From Ignavibacteriota bacterium (GTDB taxonomy: Bacteria; Bacteroidota; Ignavibacteria; Tepidaquicellales; OLB5): a DNA stretch of 64,000 nucleotides. The notes beneath the pieces are model-generated. The model saw nothing but the letters and a program-made list of their open reading frames with translations, searched no databases and had not been told where the DNA came from. Both the position numbers and the translations under genes were made by a program. The DNA lies in NCBI GenBank assembly GCA_003820375.1, contig RPQH01000010.1, forward strand, positions 1-64,000, read 5' to 3'. Shown piece by piece: positions 34,291-44,049 of this stretch. Position 1 is the first letter of the stretch; each line of letters begins with the position of its first letter.

Positions 34291-36258
34291 TCATCCCTTA
34301 TGCTTCTCTTCTATTTCCATCAAGCTGTTTGTATAATTCATCCAATCGTGATATAATTCGGTTAATCTTTGTTTAATCTCTCCAAACTCTTTATTTACAG
34401 TCTTCACATTTTCCGGATTCCTGTAGAATTCTTCGGATGACATTTCAAGCTCTATTGCTTTTAACCGTTCTTCCTTTAACTTAATTTCATGTTCAATCTT
34501 TGAAATCTTTTGCTTTAACGGTTTAGTTTCATTATATATTTTATTTCTTATTTCCGCTTCATTACGCTTCTGCTCTTTAGTTTTCTTAGCTTTGCTTTCG
34601 GGTTCATCATCAGCTTTTTTAATTGCCTGCTGACCATTCAATGTCTCCTGTTCTTCGGCTTTTCTTTCCAGGTAAGCAGTACAATTACCGAAGTAGGTTT
34701 TTATGTTCCTGTCTTTTACTTCAATAATTTTATGAACTATGCCATCAAGAAATTCCCTGTCATGTGATATAATCAATATTGTACCCTGGTATTCATTCAA
34801 TGCATTCATTAATACTTTCTTTGAATTCATATCAAGGTGATTTGTCGGCTCATCAAGTATCAGGAAGTTAGATGATTTCAGCAGCATTCTTGCGAGTGCT
34901 AAACGTGATTTCTCGCCTCCTGATAAGACCGAAACCTGTTTAAACACATCATCACCTTTGAACAGAAAGCTTCCAAGTATATTTCTTAATAACTTCCTTA
35001 CATCACCGGTTGCAACTTCCTCCAGTGTGTCAAGTACCGTATGGTTTGGTTCAAGTGTATCTGCCTGGTGCTGTGAATAAAACTCAAGCTCTACCTGGTA
35101 ACCGAGTATTCTTTCACCTTCCCGGAAATCTTCCGTGCCTCTTATTATTCTTGCAAGAGTGGATTTACCTGCACCATTAACTCCAACAAATCCTATTTTT
35201 TCACCGCGTTCTATTTCAAGATCAACATTTTTAAGGACAAGATTATCGTCATACCATTTTGTAATGTTCTTAAGCTCAATAACTTTTCTTCCCGAATGAG
35301 TTGCAGGTGGAAATTTAAAATGAATTGCTGATTCTTCGTCTTCCATTTCCACAAGCTCCAGCTTCTCGAGCATCTTTATCCGGCTTTGCACCTGTGAGGC
35401 TTTCTTTGCTTTGTATCTGAATCTTTCGATAAATCTTTCCTGCTGTGTTAAATATTTTTGCTGATTTAAATAACGCTTCTCAATCAACCCCCTGCGTTCT
35501 TCCTTTTCTTTTTCATAGAAGGAATAATTGCCGTTATACAAAGTAACTTTTCCTGTATATATCTCAATGGTCTTATTTGTAATGTTATCCAAAAACTTCC
35601 TGTCATGCGAAACCAGTACTACAGAGCCTTCGTATGCCTTCAGGAAATTTTCAAGCCATAATAATGATTCTATATCCAAGTGATTTGTCGGCTCGTCAAG
35701 CAGTAAGACAGATGGATTTTTCAATAACAGCTTGGCCAGGGCAATTCTCATCTGCCAGCCGCCGGAAAATTCCTCTGTTAGTCTGTCCATGTCTTCAACC
35801 TTAAAGCCCAGTCCCATCAATATTTTTTCAATGGATGATTTTATTTTAAATCCGTCAAGGTCTTCAAACTTATGCTGGAGCTCTCCGAGTGTTTCAACCA
35901 AATCATGATATTCTTCCGAATCTTTATCTTCACGTTCAGCAAGTTCTTTATGCACATCATCTATTTCATCCTTGACCGAAGCAACATCTGACACACCAGA
36001 ATAAACCTCTTCATACAATGTTTTGCCTGAATATGCAATACCATCCTGCGGCAGGTAATCGATTGTCGTATGTTTAGAACCTGCTATTATGCCGCTGTCG
36101 GGTTCTAACAAATGGTTTATTACTTTTAACAAAGTAGATTTACCCGTGCCGTTTGAGCCAACAAGCCCGATCCTATCTCTTGGATTCACTATAAATGATA
36201 CATCGTCGAATAATTTCTTCGAACCGAATTGTACTGATATGTTTGATACTGATAACAA
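34291..36258 (-). CDS. ABC-F family ATP-binding protein, second copy
   Basis: This 655-residue protein starts at TTG (MLSVSNISVQFG), the only start fitting the family. It has two ABC cassettes: GSNGTGKST and LLLDEPTNHLD in the first, GVNGAGKST and FLILDEPTNHLD in the second. An acidic, lysine-rich, coiled-coil segment follows (residues about 540-650). It is a different subgroup from the Uup-like protein at 29917. The function is expected to be on the ribosome. The upstream 230 bp hold a degenerate tandem repeat instead of a clear promoter. Confidence 0.9.
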   Translation of the reverse strand: MLSVSNISVQFGSKKLFDDVSFIVNPRDRIGLVGSNGTGKSTLLKVINHLLEPDSGIIAGSKHTTIDYLPQDGIAYSGKTLYEEVYSGVSDVASVKDEIDDVHKELAEREDKDSEEYHDLVETLGELQHKFEDLDGFKIKSSIEKILMGLGFKVEDMDRLTEEFSGGWQMRIALAKLLLKNPSVLLLDEPTNHLDIESLLWLENFLKAYEGSVVLVSHDRKFLDNITNKTIEIYTGKVTLYNGNYSFYEKEKEERRGLIEKRYLNQQKYLTQQERFIERFRYKAKKASQVQSRIKMLEKLELVEMEDEESAIHFKFPPATHSGRKVIELKNITKWYDDNLVLKNVDLEIERGEKIGFVGVNGAGKSTLARIIRGTEDFREGERILGYQVELEFYSQHQADTLEPNHTVLDTLEEVATGDVRKLLRNILGSFLFKGDDVFKQVSVLSGGEKSRLALARMLLKSSNFLILDEPTNHLDMNSKKVLMNALNEYQGTILIISHDREFLDGIVHKIIEVKDRNIKTYFGNCTAYLERKAEEQETLNGQQAIKKADDEPESKAKKTKEQKRNEAEIRNKIYNETKPLKQKISKIEHEIKLKEERLKAIELEMSSEEFYRNPENVKTVNKEFGEIKQRLTELYHDWMNYTNSLMEIEEKHKG

Positions 36259-36290
36259 TTTTTTATTCTGTTATAATTCTATAATTATGT

Positions 36291-36457
36291 CATGCATCCG
36301 GGATTTCTTTCATTCTTAGGCCAATTTTGTATAATAATATCATCCCTTCGGGATTCTATTCATATGGGATAAATCTTTCTACCATAATATCATCCCTTCG
36401 GGATTCTGTTCGTTTCATTGTCAATCTTTCTACCATTATGTCATCCCTTCGGGATTC
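36291..36457. repeat. four degenerate 50-bp direct repeats containing CATCCCTTCGGGATT
   Basis: The palindrome-containing unit CATCCCTTCGGGATTC starts at about 36291 (degraded), 36341, 36391 and 36442, spaced 50-51 bp. The intervening sequences are partly alike (AATCTTTCTAC precedes copies 3 and 4), so this is a degenerate tandem repeat and not a CRISPR array. It lies upstream of the ABC-F start. Confidence 0.85.
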
Positions 36458-36489
36458 ATGCTTTACAAACCTTATAAACTTTATAAACC

Positions 36490-37809
36490 TTATGAACTAA
36501 GATAATACTTCAAAGGATTAGGAACAATCATGCATTCTTCAGCTATACGTATACTGCTTATTTTACTTTCATCACGAAGCTTATATAAATTAGGAACAAG
36601 TTTATCTCTTAACGCATCAGGTGAAACAGGATTTATAAATATCTTTGTCCCGCCTTCAAATCCGGCAGTAATATTTATTCGTTGTTTTAATAAAACATGC
36701 CACGGCATTTTATAAATTGAATCAATAGGTGAATAATACCATTCTTCATTGCATGATATTCCGGAACCTGTAGCGGCGTGGATTGCATGTACCATGTCGC
36801 TCATACCCCTTACTTCCTCATCACTGTGCTGTGTTGGTCTCGAATTAACCGATTTGGAAAATATCTCGATGGTCGGGAATCTGTGCCCGATACCTGCCCA
36901 TGCAATTGCATAATCGTTCTCTGCAATAATAAGATTCTTCATAGCGGCAAAATTTGCGCCATATAAGTTATATATATTGTGGTCTTTCCTTGTCATTTCA
37001 ATCTGCTCGGTAATAGTATTTCCCCATTCATCAAGAGCTACAAGCTGTTTATGAAGATGGTCGAATGATGCACCTGCCGGCTTAAGCCAGTTCTGAAATA
37101 TACTGATATACCTTGCATATCTGTTGTTTAAATGAATATCTTCTTTTGCATCAATTGTATATTTAATATACCTGTAATGTTCTTCGGGAGTTAATTCGCC
37201 TGATGACAACAGGTCATTGCTGTTAACAGCTCCTTTTTTGTAATGATGACCGGCAATAATTAACTCATGTCCACCGCCGAAAAACGGGTCGGCAAGAATG
37301 AGTTTTTTTTCTTCATCCATATTTTGAATTTCCGTCTCAGCAATACCCTGCAGATTCAGTTTATATGCAAGTATATTATGAATGTGTTCACGCCCTTTCG
37401 GAGTGGAAAAATATTTTTCTTTCTGCTCCAGCTGATGTGAGGTCATTTTAAATGAATAGTTCTTTTCCCAGTAATGTAGTGTAACTATTTCAAACAGGTT
37501 AGGCACCCTTCGGAAATCAGCCGTCGTATTAAAATATTCTTCTGCATTTAAATTGTCCAGCTTGGCATATTCACCGTTTTCACAAATCAGCCGGGATTTT
37601 TCGGGAGGAGTTTCAAAATACCTGGTTTCGCAAAAACTGCAGTAATCTTCCGGCACATGAATCTCTATTGGTTCTGCTTTCTCCCTGTTATTATAGATGT
37701 TTGGGCGGTTGCCTCTGCCGGGGACAGTCCACACCTCTGTTCCTGTAAAAGGATTTAGCTGTTTGATTGTGCCATCCGGCATTTTATTATAGAATCTGCT
37801 ATATCTCAT
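36490..37809 (-). CDS. DUF4921 family protein, GalT/HIT-like
   Basis: This 439-residue protein has a zinc-type CxxC at C57 and C60 (YCSFCETRYFE) and the histidine triad-like motif H251-L-H253-K-Q255 in GASFDHLHKQLVAL. These fit the galactose-1-phosphate uridylyltransferase-like group, in which HxHxQ carries the nucleotidyl histidine. The family name DUF4921 comes from memory. It probably transfers or cleaves a nucleotidyl or sugar-phosphate group, but the substrate is unknown. It stands alone; the A2M gene starts divergently 359 bp away. Confidence 0.7.
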   Translation of the reverse strand: MRYSRFYNKMPDGTIKQLNPFTGTEVWTVPGRGNRPNIYNNREKAEPIEIHVPEDYCSFCETRYFETPPEKSRLICENGEYAKLDNLNAEEYFNTTADFRRVPNLFEIVTLHYWEKNYSFKMTSHQLEQKEKYFSTPKGREHIHNILAYKLNLQGIAETEIQNMDEEKKLILADPFFGGGHELIIAGHHYKKGAVNSNDLLSSGELTPEEHYRYIKYTIDAKEDIHLNNRYARYISIFQNWLKPAGASFDHLHKQLVALDEWGNTITEQIEMTRKDHNIYNLYGANFAAMKNLIIAENDYAIAWAGIGHRFPTIEIFSKSVNSRPTQHSDEEVRGMSDMVHAIHAATGSGISCNEEWYYSPIDSIYKMPWHVLLKQRINITAGFEGGTKIFINPVSPDALRDKLVPNLYKLRDESKISSIRIAEECMIVPNPLKYYLSS

Positions 37810-37885
37810 TTATTCATATAAGATGTAAAAATACTAATTTACTGTTAAAAGAGGAAATCATAAAGGCAAAATGAATCAGATGAAA

Positions 37886-38062
37886 GTTCGGGAGTTTGAG
37901 AGTTCGAGAGTTTTTGTGTAAAAGAGCCTTATATCATAAAGACTTTGTGTTGTATTTGAATAAAAAGAAGATTTACAAAGAATATAAGGCAAATTGTAGA
38001 ATCCATAGGAGTATTAAAAACATAGTGTAAATATTAACTCTCGAACTCTCAAACTCCCGAAC
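37886..38062. repeat. inverted-repeat element with perfect 27-bp arms
   Basis: The arms 37886-37912 (GTTCGGGAGTTTGAGAG and 10 more bases) and 38036-38062 are exact reverse complements enclosing 123 bp. Each arm is a run of GAGTTTGAGAGTTC-like 8- to 9-base units. The right array continues with CCCGAAC to about 38078. It fills the spacer between the DUF4921 gene and the A2M gene; about 90 bp remain before the A2M start for its promoter. Confidence 0.9.
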
Positions 38063-38167
38063 CCCCGAACTCTCAACTTTTTTCTTACTTTTTCGGAACA
38101 TTTCTTTGTAATTTGCATATAAACCAGTAAAGAATACCATTTTAATTAAAGCCCTAGGAGATATAAA

Positions 38168-41100
38168 ATGCCTAAAAGAATAAGAACTTACGCAGGATTT
38201 GTATTCATGATGCTGCTTGCACTGCTTACAAATCAGGAAAAAGCTTCCGCACAGCTAAACAATGATGCTTTTGATATAAACTCCAGTTTTAGCATTTATA
38301 CTAATAATTACTATTCATCAACTCAGGATGTAAGTATTACCATAAATGCTTACAGCATTAAGAAAAAAGCTGAATTTAATTTTAAGATTTATAAGATAAA
38401 AGATGTGGAAGGGTTCTTTTCAAGGCAGACCTCCACGTATTCCATTGATGTACTCAGCAAAGACAGCCTGAACCTTCTTTACATGTGTGAGGAGGTTGAT
38501 GAATTTAATAAGACCATGAAGACAGAAGGATATGATGACTATTATTATTCATATGAAACCGTTACATACAAACCAAAGCAAAAGGGTGCGTTCCTTGTAA
38601 GAGTTTCATATAAGAATAAAGTTGCTTATGCAGGTTACTTTGTTACTGACCTTGGAATGATAACAGAAGCCGGCAGCAATGCATTGCTTTCTTACACACT
38701 TGACAGAATAAGCGGTGACCCTCTTTCCGATGTTAATCTTAGCTTCTATTTAGGTAATAAGAAGATTGGTGACGGAAAGACCGTTGGCGGATTATTCTAT
38801 AAAGGATTGAATGAAGATGACAGGGACTTTGCTGCTAAGAATAATATTTCTTATCCTCTTGCAATAGCAAAGAATGGCGAGGATGTTGCAGTTTCTGACC
38901 CGTATTTATATTTCGGATATGGAGCAAATAAATATTCGGTTTATATTTATACTAACCAGCCGGTATACCGTCCGCAATCAATAGTAAATTTTAAGGGAAC
39001 AATAAGAAAATCAGGTGCAGGAGAGTTTAATAATTTTGCCTCACAGGATGTAACAGTTTCTATTAAAGATTCCAAAAGTGCTGAAGTGTTTAAAAAGGTC
39101 TTGAGGACAAACTCAAACGGCAGTTTTGATGGTGAGTTTAATATAGAAAAAGATGCACCGCTTGGTGTTTATTATATTTACGCAACAATAGAAGAAGGCC
39201 AGGCATATACCGGTAATTTTAAAGTTGAAGAATATAAAAAGCCGGAATATAAAGTTGGAATTACTGTGGAAAAAGACCAATACACTGATGGTGAAAGCAT
39301 AAAAGGGATAATACAGGCAGATTATTATTTCGGCAGTCCTGTGCAGGATGCTAAAGTAGAATACAATGTTTACAAGCAGACTTTTTATAAGCCATGGTGG
39401 TATTTTTCTGAGTACAGATGGTGGTATGAAGAATATTATGCAAGCCAGGATGATAACCAGAGATATAACAATGCAGATTTTATTTACAGCGGCTCAGGTG
39501 AGTTAAATAAAGACGGCAGGTTTGATTTTGAGTATGCTATTAAAGAAGATTTTAAGGCAAAGTACAACTACTATTATTACTGGTGGGATTCCGAAAGAAG
39601 CTATGAGACAGATTTTGTATATATAATACAGGCAAAAGTTACCGACAAATCAAGAAGAGAAATTTCATCGACAAAGACAGTTTATGTAACACGGGCAGGA
39701 TTTTACCTGACATCAAGCACCGATAAATATTTATATAAACCAGGCGAAACTGTTACAGTACAGGTCCGTTCAAATGATTTTGCAGATAAGCCGGTAGCAA
39801 TAGGTTTTTCCGGAACGGTTAACAGTATAACATGGGGCAAGTATCCCGATTATAAACAGGAAAAGCATTTTATAACCACATTTTCAGGTAATACTAAAGC
39901 AGACGGGTTGGGCTCTGCAACATTTGAATCAAAGGATGAAGGGTATTATGAAATAGAAGTGTCTGCATTTGATGACAGGGGAAAGAAAGTAACAACAGAA
40001 AGTTACTGCTATGTATCAACCGGTGATATGTGGTGGTGGTATAATCAATCTGGAACAGTTCAGATTATTCCTGAAAAAGAATCATACAAACCGGGAGAGC
40101 TCTGCAAAGCTCTTATTATAACAACTACACCCGGGGCAAATGTGCTTATTACTACACAGAATGATAACATACTGACATATAAAGTAGAAAAGATTGACGG
40201 TACTTCCAAGATTCTCGAGATACCGGTTGAATCAAATTCAGCTCCTAATTTTTATATAAGTGCTTCGTATGTTAAGGAAGGAAATTTCTACAGCGGGAAT
40301 AAATCTGTTATGGTAATTCCCGAAGCAAAATTCCTTGAAGTAGCGATAAATACAGATAAGCCGACATATAAGCCAAAAGAAGAAGGAACAGTTCAGATAA
40401 AAGTAACGGATAAGTTCGGCAATCCTGTCAGCAATGCAGAAGTATCAATAGGTATAGTTGATGAAAGTATTTATGCAATAGCACCGGATAATACAAAAGA
40501 CGTAAGACAGTTCTTTTATGCACCAAAGCTTAGTTCAGTTAATCCTCAGTACAGCAATTCATATTCATTTTACGGGTACTCAAGGATGATTTCAATATAT
40601 GAAAGATTTAATGTAAAGAATTTAGGAGAAAGCGAGCTTGGGACAATCAAGGGAAGAATAACGGATAAGAGCGGTAATGCAGTTCAATATGCAACAATTG
40701 TGATTGACGGGGATTTTGTTGCAGGTACAACAGGTGAAAACGGTGAGTTTGAATTTAAGCTGCCGGAGGGAAGTTATAATGTAAGCGTATTGCAGGGCAA
40801 GAAAACGAAGGATAGTGAACAGGAATTATCGGTCAGAAAAGGACAGACTATTACTGTTAACCTGAAAGCTGATGCAGATGGATATATAATGTCAGACCAG
40901 GAAGGAGCATTTGAACAGCCGCAAATGCAGAGAAGTCTTGATTATAGCAGTGTAATGTTAGATGAAATATCAAACCAAAGCGGAAGAACTATTACCGAAT
41001 CCGAAGAAATAGTATTGGATGGTAAAAATCATGTCAAAAAGGAATCAAAGGGTGATGATAAAGATACGCCGGATTTTATTGATGCAGAGTTAAGAAGCGA

Positions 41101-43240
41101 TTTTAAAGATGCAATTCTTTGGTCACCTTCTGTTACAACAGATGAAAACGGATACGCAGTTGTAAATATAAAATATCCGGATAACCTGACTACATGGAGA
41201 ATTACTTCTCGTGTGATAACTGAAGATACTAAGGTCGGACAAATGACAAACACAGTTATTACAAGAAAAGATTTATTGGTTAGAATGGAAACTCCAAGAT
41301 TCTTCCAGCAGAAGGATGAAGTAACAATATCAACAATAATTCATAATTACCTGAGTGAAGATAAAACAACTAAGATTAGCTTAAAGGGTGAGAACATTGA
41401 GCTGATAGGAGATAATGCTGAGAAGACTATCACAATGGCAAAGAATGAAGAGAAGAGAATTGACTGGAGAGTTAAAGTAACCAATCCTGATGGATTTGCG
41501 AAATTAACAGCAACAGCATTAACCAACCAGGAATCGGATGCAGTTGAAATGAAAGTTCCTTTACAGCCGCATGGCTTAAAGCTTGACCAATATCTTGCAA
41601 TGGATATATCCGAAGTAAACAGGACTGACATTAACGAAGTAAAGATTCCTGATTATACCGATATGCGCAGCACAAAGCTTGAGCTGAACGTTGCTCCATC
41701 GCTTGCATCAACGATGCTGACAGCACTTGATGAACTGGTTGGCTATCCCTACGGATGTGTAGAGCAGACAATGAGCAGGTTCTTACCTACCATTGTTGTT
41801 GCAGATGCATTTCATGAGCTTAATGCACCTATAAGTGATGCGACCAAGAAAGACCTGCCAAAGATGGTGGAGAGCGGATTTAACAGGTTGTATTCAATGC
41901 AGCATTATGACGGCGGATGGGGTTGGTGGACAAATGACCAGTCACATCCATTTATGACATCGTATGTGATTTACGGTTTAGCTCTAGCTCAAACTGCAGG
42001 ATATAATGTGAGGAAAGATGTGCTGGGTAAAGGCGTAGCATCACTGAAAACACAATTGAGAAGCTCTGATATTGATGCCACAACCAGGGCATATATGATA
42101 TATTCGCTCTCTTTTGTTGATACAAAAGATACAAAATTATTCCAGGACCAGTTTAAGATATTGAGCGATGAAAAGAAGCTGAACGATTATGCAATCGGAT
42201 TGATATCTCTTACTGCAAGTAACATAGGTGATAAAGAGACCGCAAACCATTACAATGACCTGCTTATATCACATGTAATATCCGGAGGTGAGGGGGCATC
42301 ATATTGGGGCGGAGAAGCATGGCATTACGACTGGCAGGAAGATAAAGTACAGACAACTGCAATGGCTATTAAGGCATTAATTAGGTCTGAAAGAATTTCT
42401 GAAAATCCTGATATATTGAATAAAGCAATAAGATGGCTAATGATGCAGAGGCACGGCGGCGGATGGTATAACACTCAGCAGACTGCATTTATTGTGTACA
42501 CAATGGTTGATTATCTTAAGACATCAAAAGAGCTGGAGCCTGATTATGATGTGAAAGTATGGGTAAACGGCGAGCAGGTTCTTGATAAAAAAATGACAAG
42601 GGAAGATGTATTCCTTAAAGAGCAGACAATTTCAATTGATGGTCTTAAGTTAAAGCCGGGTGTAAATGATGTAAAGATAGAGAAGAATGGTCCGGGAAAG
42701 GTATATGTTGCAAGCCACCTGATGTATTATACAAATGAGGAAGTAATCCATCCGCGTGAAAATGGATTCAGGGTTGAGAAGGAATATTTCAAGCTGGAAA
42801 AATACACTAAATACAACGATGATAAGATAATATATAAGAAGAGATATTTTGACGGCAGTGTAAAATCTGGTGATGAGATTTTGGTAAAGGTTAAAGTAAG
42901 CACAAAAGAAAACAACATGCAGTACTTTATGCTTGAGGACCCGATACCTGCAGGATGCGAAGTTGTAAAAGATGACTGGGCATATACAATAGATGAAGAA
43001 AAGGATTACAGCGGCTGGGATTATTATTACTGGAGATGGTGGTATGCCGATAAGGATATAAGAGATAACAGGGTAACATTCTTTGCAACGTATTTGTACG
43101 GTGATACATATGAGTTCTCGTATATACTGCATGCACAGATACCGGGTATATATAATGTAATTCCCGCAACAGGAATGCTGATGTATTATCCTGAAGTAAG
43201 AGGCAGCAGTGAGGAATTAAGATTGACGATTGAAGATTAG
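38168..43240 (+). CDS. alpha-2-macroglobulin family protein with thioester motif
   Basis: This 1690-residue protein has a signal peptide (residues 1-28) with no lipobox, followed by a series of MG-type beta-sandwich domains. Aromatic-rich segments such as WRWWYADK and WYFSEYRWWYEEYY are frequent. The segment VSIGIVDESIYAIA marks the MG6-like domain. A carboxypeptidase-regulatory-like domain is inserted at about residues 825-905, next to the region where bait regions lie (about 906-970). The thioester-forming motif is C1197 in YGCVEQTMSRF, and the alpha-helical toroid and C-terminal MG domain follow. These proteins trap proteases by covalent capture. It has a ribosome site AGGAG and its own terminator. 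It is paralogous to the protein at 44050. Confidence 0.9.
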   Translation: MPKRIRTYAGFVFMMLLALLTNQEKASAQLNNDAFDINSSFSIYTNNYYSSTQDVSITINAYSIKKKAEFNFKIYKIKDVEGFFSRQTSTYSIDVLSKDSLNLLYMCEEVDEFNKTMKTEGYDDYYYSYETVTYKPKQKGAFLVRVSYKNKVAYAGYFVTDLGMITEAGSNALLSYTLDRISGDPLSDVNLSFYLGNKKIGDGKTVGGLFYKGLNEDDRDFAAKNNISYPLAIAKNGEDVAVSDPYLYFGYGANKYSVYIYTNQPVYRPQSIVNFKGTIRKSGAGEFNNFASQDVTVSIKDSKSAEVFKKVLRTNSNGSFDGEFNIEKDAPLGVYYIYATIEEGQAYTGNFKVEEYKKPEYKVGITVEKDQYTDGESIKGIIQADYYFGSPVQDAKVEYNVYKQTFYKPWWYFSEYRWWYEEYYASQDDNQRYNNADFIYSGSGELNKDGRFDFEYAIKEDFKAKYNYYYYWWDSERSYETDFVYIIQAKVTDKSRREISSTKTVYVTRAGFYLTSSTDKYLYKPGETVTVQVRSNDFADKPVAIGFSGTVNSITWGKYPDYKQEKHFITTFSGNTKADGLGSATFESKDEGYYEIEVSAFDDRGKKVTTESYCYVSTGDMWWWYNQSGTVQIIPEKESYKPGELCKALIITTTPGANVLITTQNDNILTYKVEKIDGTSKILEIPVESNSAPNFYISASYVKEGNFYSGNKSVMVIPEAKFLEVAINTDKPTYKPKEEGTVQIKVTDKFGNPVSNAEVSIGIVDESIYAIAPDNTKDVRQFFYAPKLSSVNPQYSNSYSFYGYSRMISIYERFNVKNLGESELGTIKGRITDKSGNAVQYATIVIDGDFVAGTTGENGEFEFKLPEGSYNVSVLQGKKTKDSEQELSVRKGQTITVNLKADADGYIMSDQEGAFEQPQMQRSLDYSSVMLDEISNQSGRTITESEEIVLDGKNHVKKESKGDDKDTPDFIDAELRSDFKDAILWSPSVTTDENGYAVVNIKYPDNLTTWRITSRVITEDTKVGQMTNTVITRKDLLVRMETPRFFQQKDEVTISTIIHNYLSEDKTTKISLKGENIELIGDNAEKTITMAKNEEKRIDWRVKVTNPDGFAKLTATALTNQESDAVEMKVPLQPHGLKLDQYLAMDISEVNRTDINEVKIPDYTDMRSTKLELNVAPSLASTMLTALDELVGYPYGCVEQTMSRFLPTIVVADAFHELNAPISDATKKDLPKMVESGFNRLYSMQHYDGGWGWWTNDQSHPFMTSYVIYGLALAQTAGYNVRKDVLGKGVASLKTQLRSSDIDATTRAYMIYSLSFVDTKDTKLFQDQFKILSDEKKLNDYAIGLISLTASNIGDKETANHYNDLLISHVISGGEGASYWGGEAWHYDWQEDKVQTTAMAIKALIRSERISENPDILNKAIRWLMMQRHGGGWYNTQQTAFIVYTMVDYLKTSKELEPDYDVKVWVNGEQVLDKKMTREDVFLKEQTISIDGLKLKPGVNDVKIEKNGPGKVYVASHLMYYTNEEVIHPRENGFRVEKEYFKLEKYTKYNDDKIIYKKRYFDGSVKSGDEILVKVKVSTKENNMQYFMLEDPIPAGCEVVKDDWAYTIDEEKDYSGWDYYYWRWWYADKDIRDNRVTFFATYLYGDTYEFSYILHAQIPGIYNVIPATGMLMYYPEVRGSSEELRLTIED

Positions 43241-43269
43241 TCCAATTGCGAATTGCGAATTGCGAATTA

Positions 43270-43297
43270 AACGAGCCTAAATGGGCTCGTTTTTTTA
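43270..43297 (+). terminator. rho-independent terminator after the first A2M gene
   Basis: AACGAGCC at 43270-43277 pairs with GGCTCGTT at 43284-43291 and is followed by seven Ts. It is preceded by an AATTGCGAATTGCGAATT fragment of the composite repeat family at about 43242-43269. Confidence 0.9.
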
Positions 43298-43363
43298 TCT
43301 TATTCATTCAAAGGCATCTTTAATTTGCATTAATTAATTTTACAATTTTACAATTTTTCAATC

Positions 43364-43756
43364 TTACAATTTACTTATCACCAGTTCATCATTATCCAGC
43401 TTTTCCTTCTCTTTCTCAAAATATCTGAGTTCAAGAGTATATTTCTGTCCGTTAAACTCAAAATTTGCCGGTGCTATATCACCTGTGCCGCTTGACCAGC
43501 TTATGGTCTTTTCCACATCACCCTTTTTAATTTTAAAATCATAGAATGTAAAAGTAAATGAGTTGCCGTTAGGGAATTTAGATGTTTCCTTCCTTTCTCC
43601 AATATATGTGAGGTCAAAATCAGGAAATGCAATAGTTTTATTTAAATCATATCTAACCACCGAACTGTATTGTGATGCAGAGTTTGAATCATTACAGCCG
43701 TTTGCTAATAACATAATACAATTTGAAATAGCAAATAAAAAAATTAATTTATTCAT
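43364..43756 (-). CDS. putative lipoprotein of unknown function
   Basis: This 130-residue protein starts at ATG 43756 (MNKLIFLFAISNCIMLLANGC), giving a signal peptide ending in a lipobox (ANGC). A longer frame opens at 43897, but its extra 47 residues do not look like a signal. The mature part is beta-rich, with FTYDF and ISWSSGTGDIAPANFEFNGQ segments. I recognise no domain. It lies between the two A2M genes on the opposite strand; both distance and strand make a functional link uncertain. Confidence 0.65.
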   Translation of the reverse strand: MNKLIFLFAISNCIMLLANGCNDSNSASQYSSVVRYDLNKTIAFPDFDLTYIGERKETSKFPNGNSFTFTFYDFKIKKGDVEKTISWSSGTGDIAPANFEFNGQKYTLELRYFEKEKEKLDNDELVISKL

Positions 43757-44049
43757 ATATGTATTAATTATATTTTTAAAAAACATAATGCAATTACAAG
43801 AGGCAAATATAATAAAAAATTTAAGAACAAAATAATTTGCATTATCACGGTTAATGCACTCCAAAATTTTAATGAAAAAAGCTGTTACATTTAGCAAAAT
43901 TTTTCCTGTGTTTTATTGCCGGTATTCCGTTTTTTCAGACGATTAATCTGAAATAATTGATTATATTAATCTATGATAAAACAGTAATTTATTAGTTCAT
44001 ATATAAACTTTTAAAAATTATATAAGAATAACCACTAATCAGTAAAGTC

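Noticed and set aside
36291-36457. CRISPR array
   Set aside because: The unit is palindromic and regularly spaced, but there are only four degenerate copies, the spacers are partly similar, and no cas gene is present.
38168-43240. Proteobacterial-type A2M lipoprotein with PBP1C
   Set aside because: There is no lipobox cysteine after the signal peptide, and no penicillin-binding protein gene adjacent.
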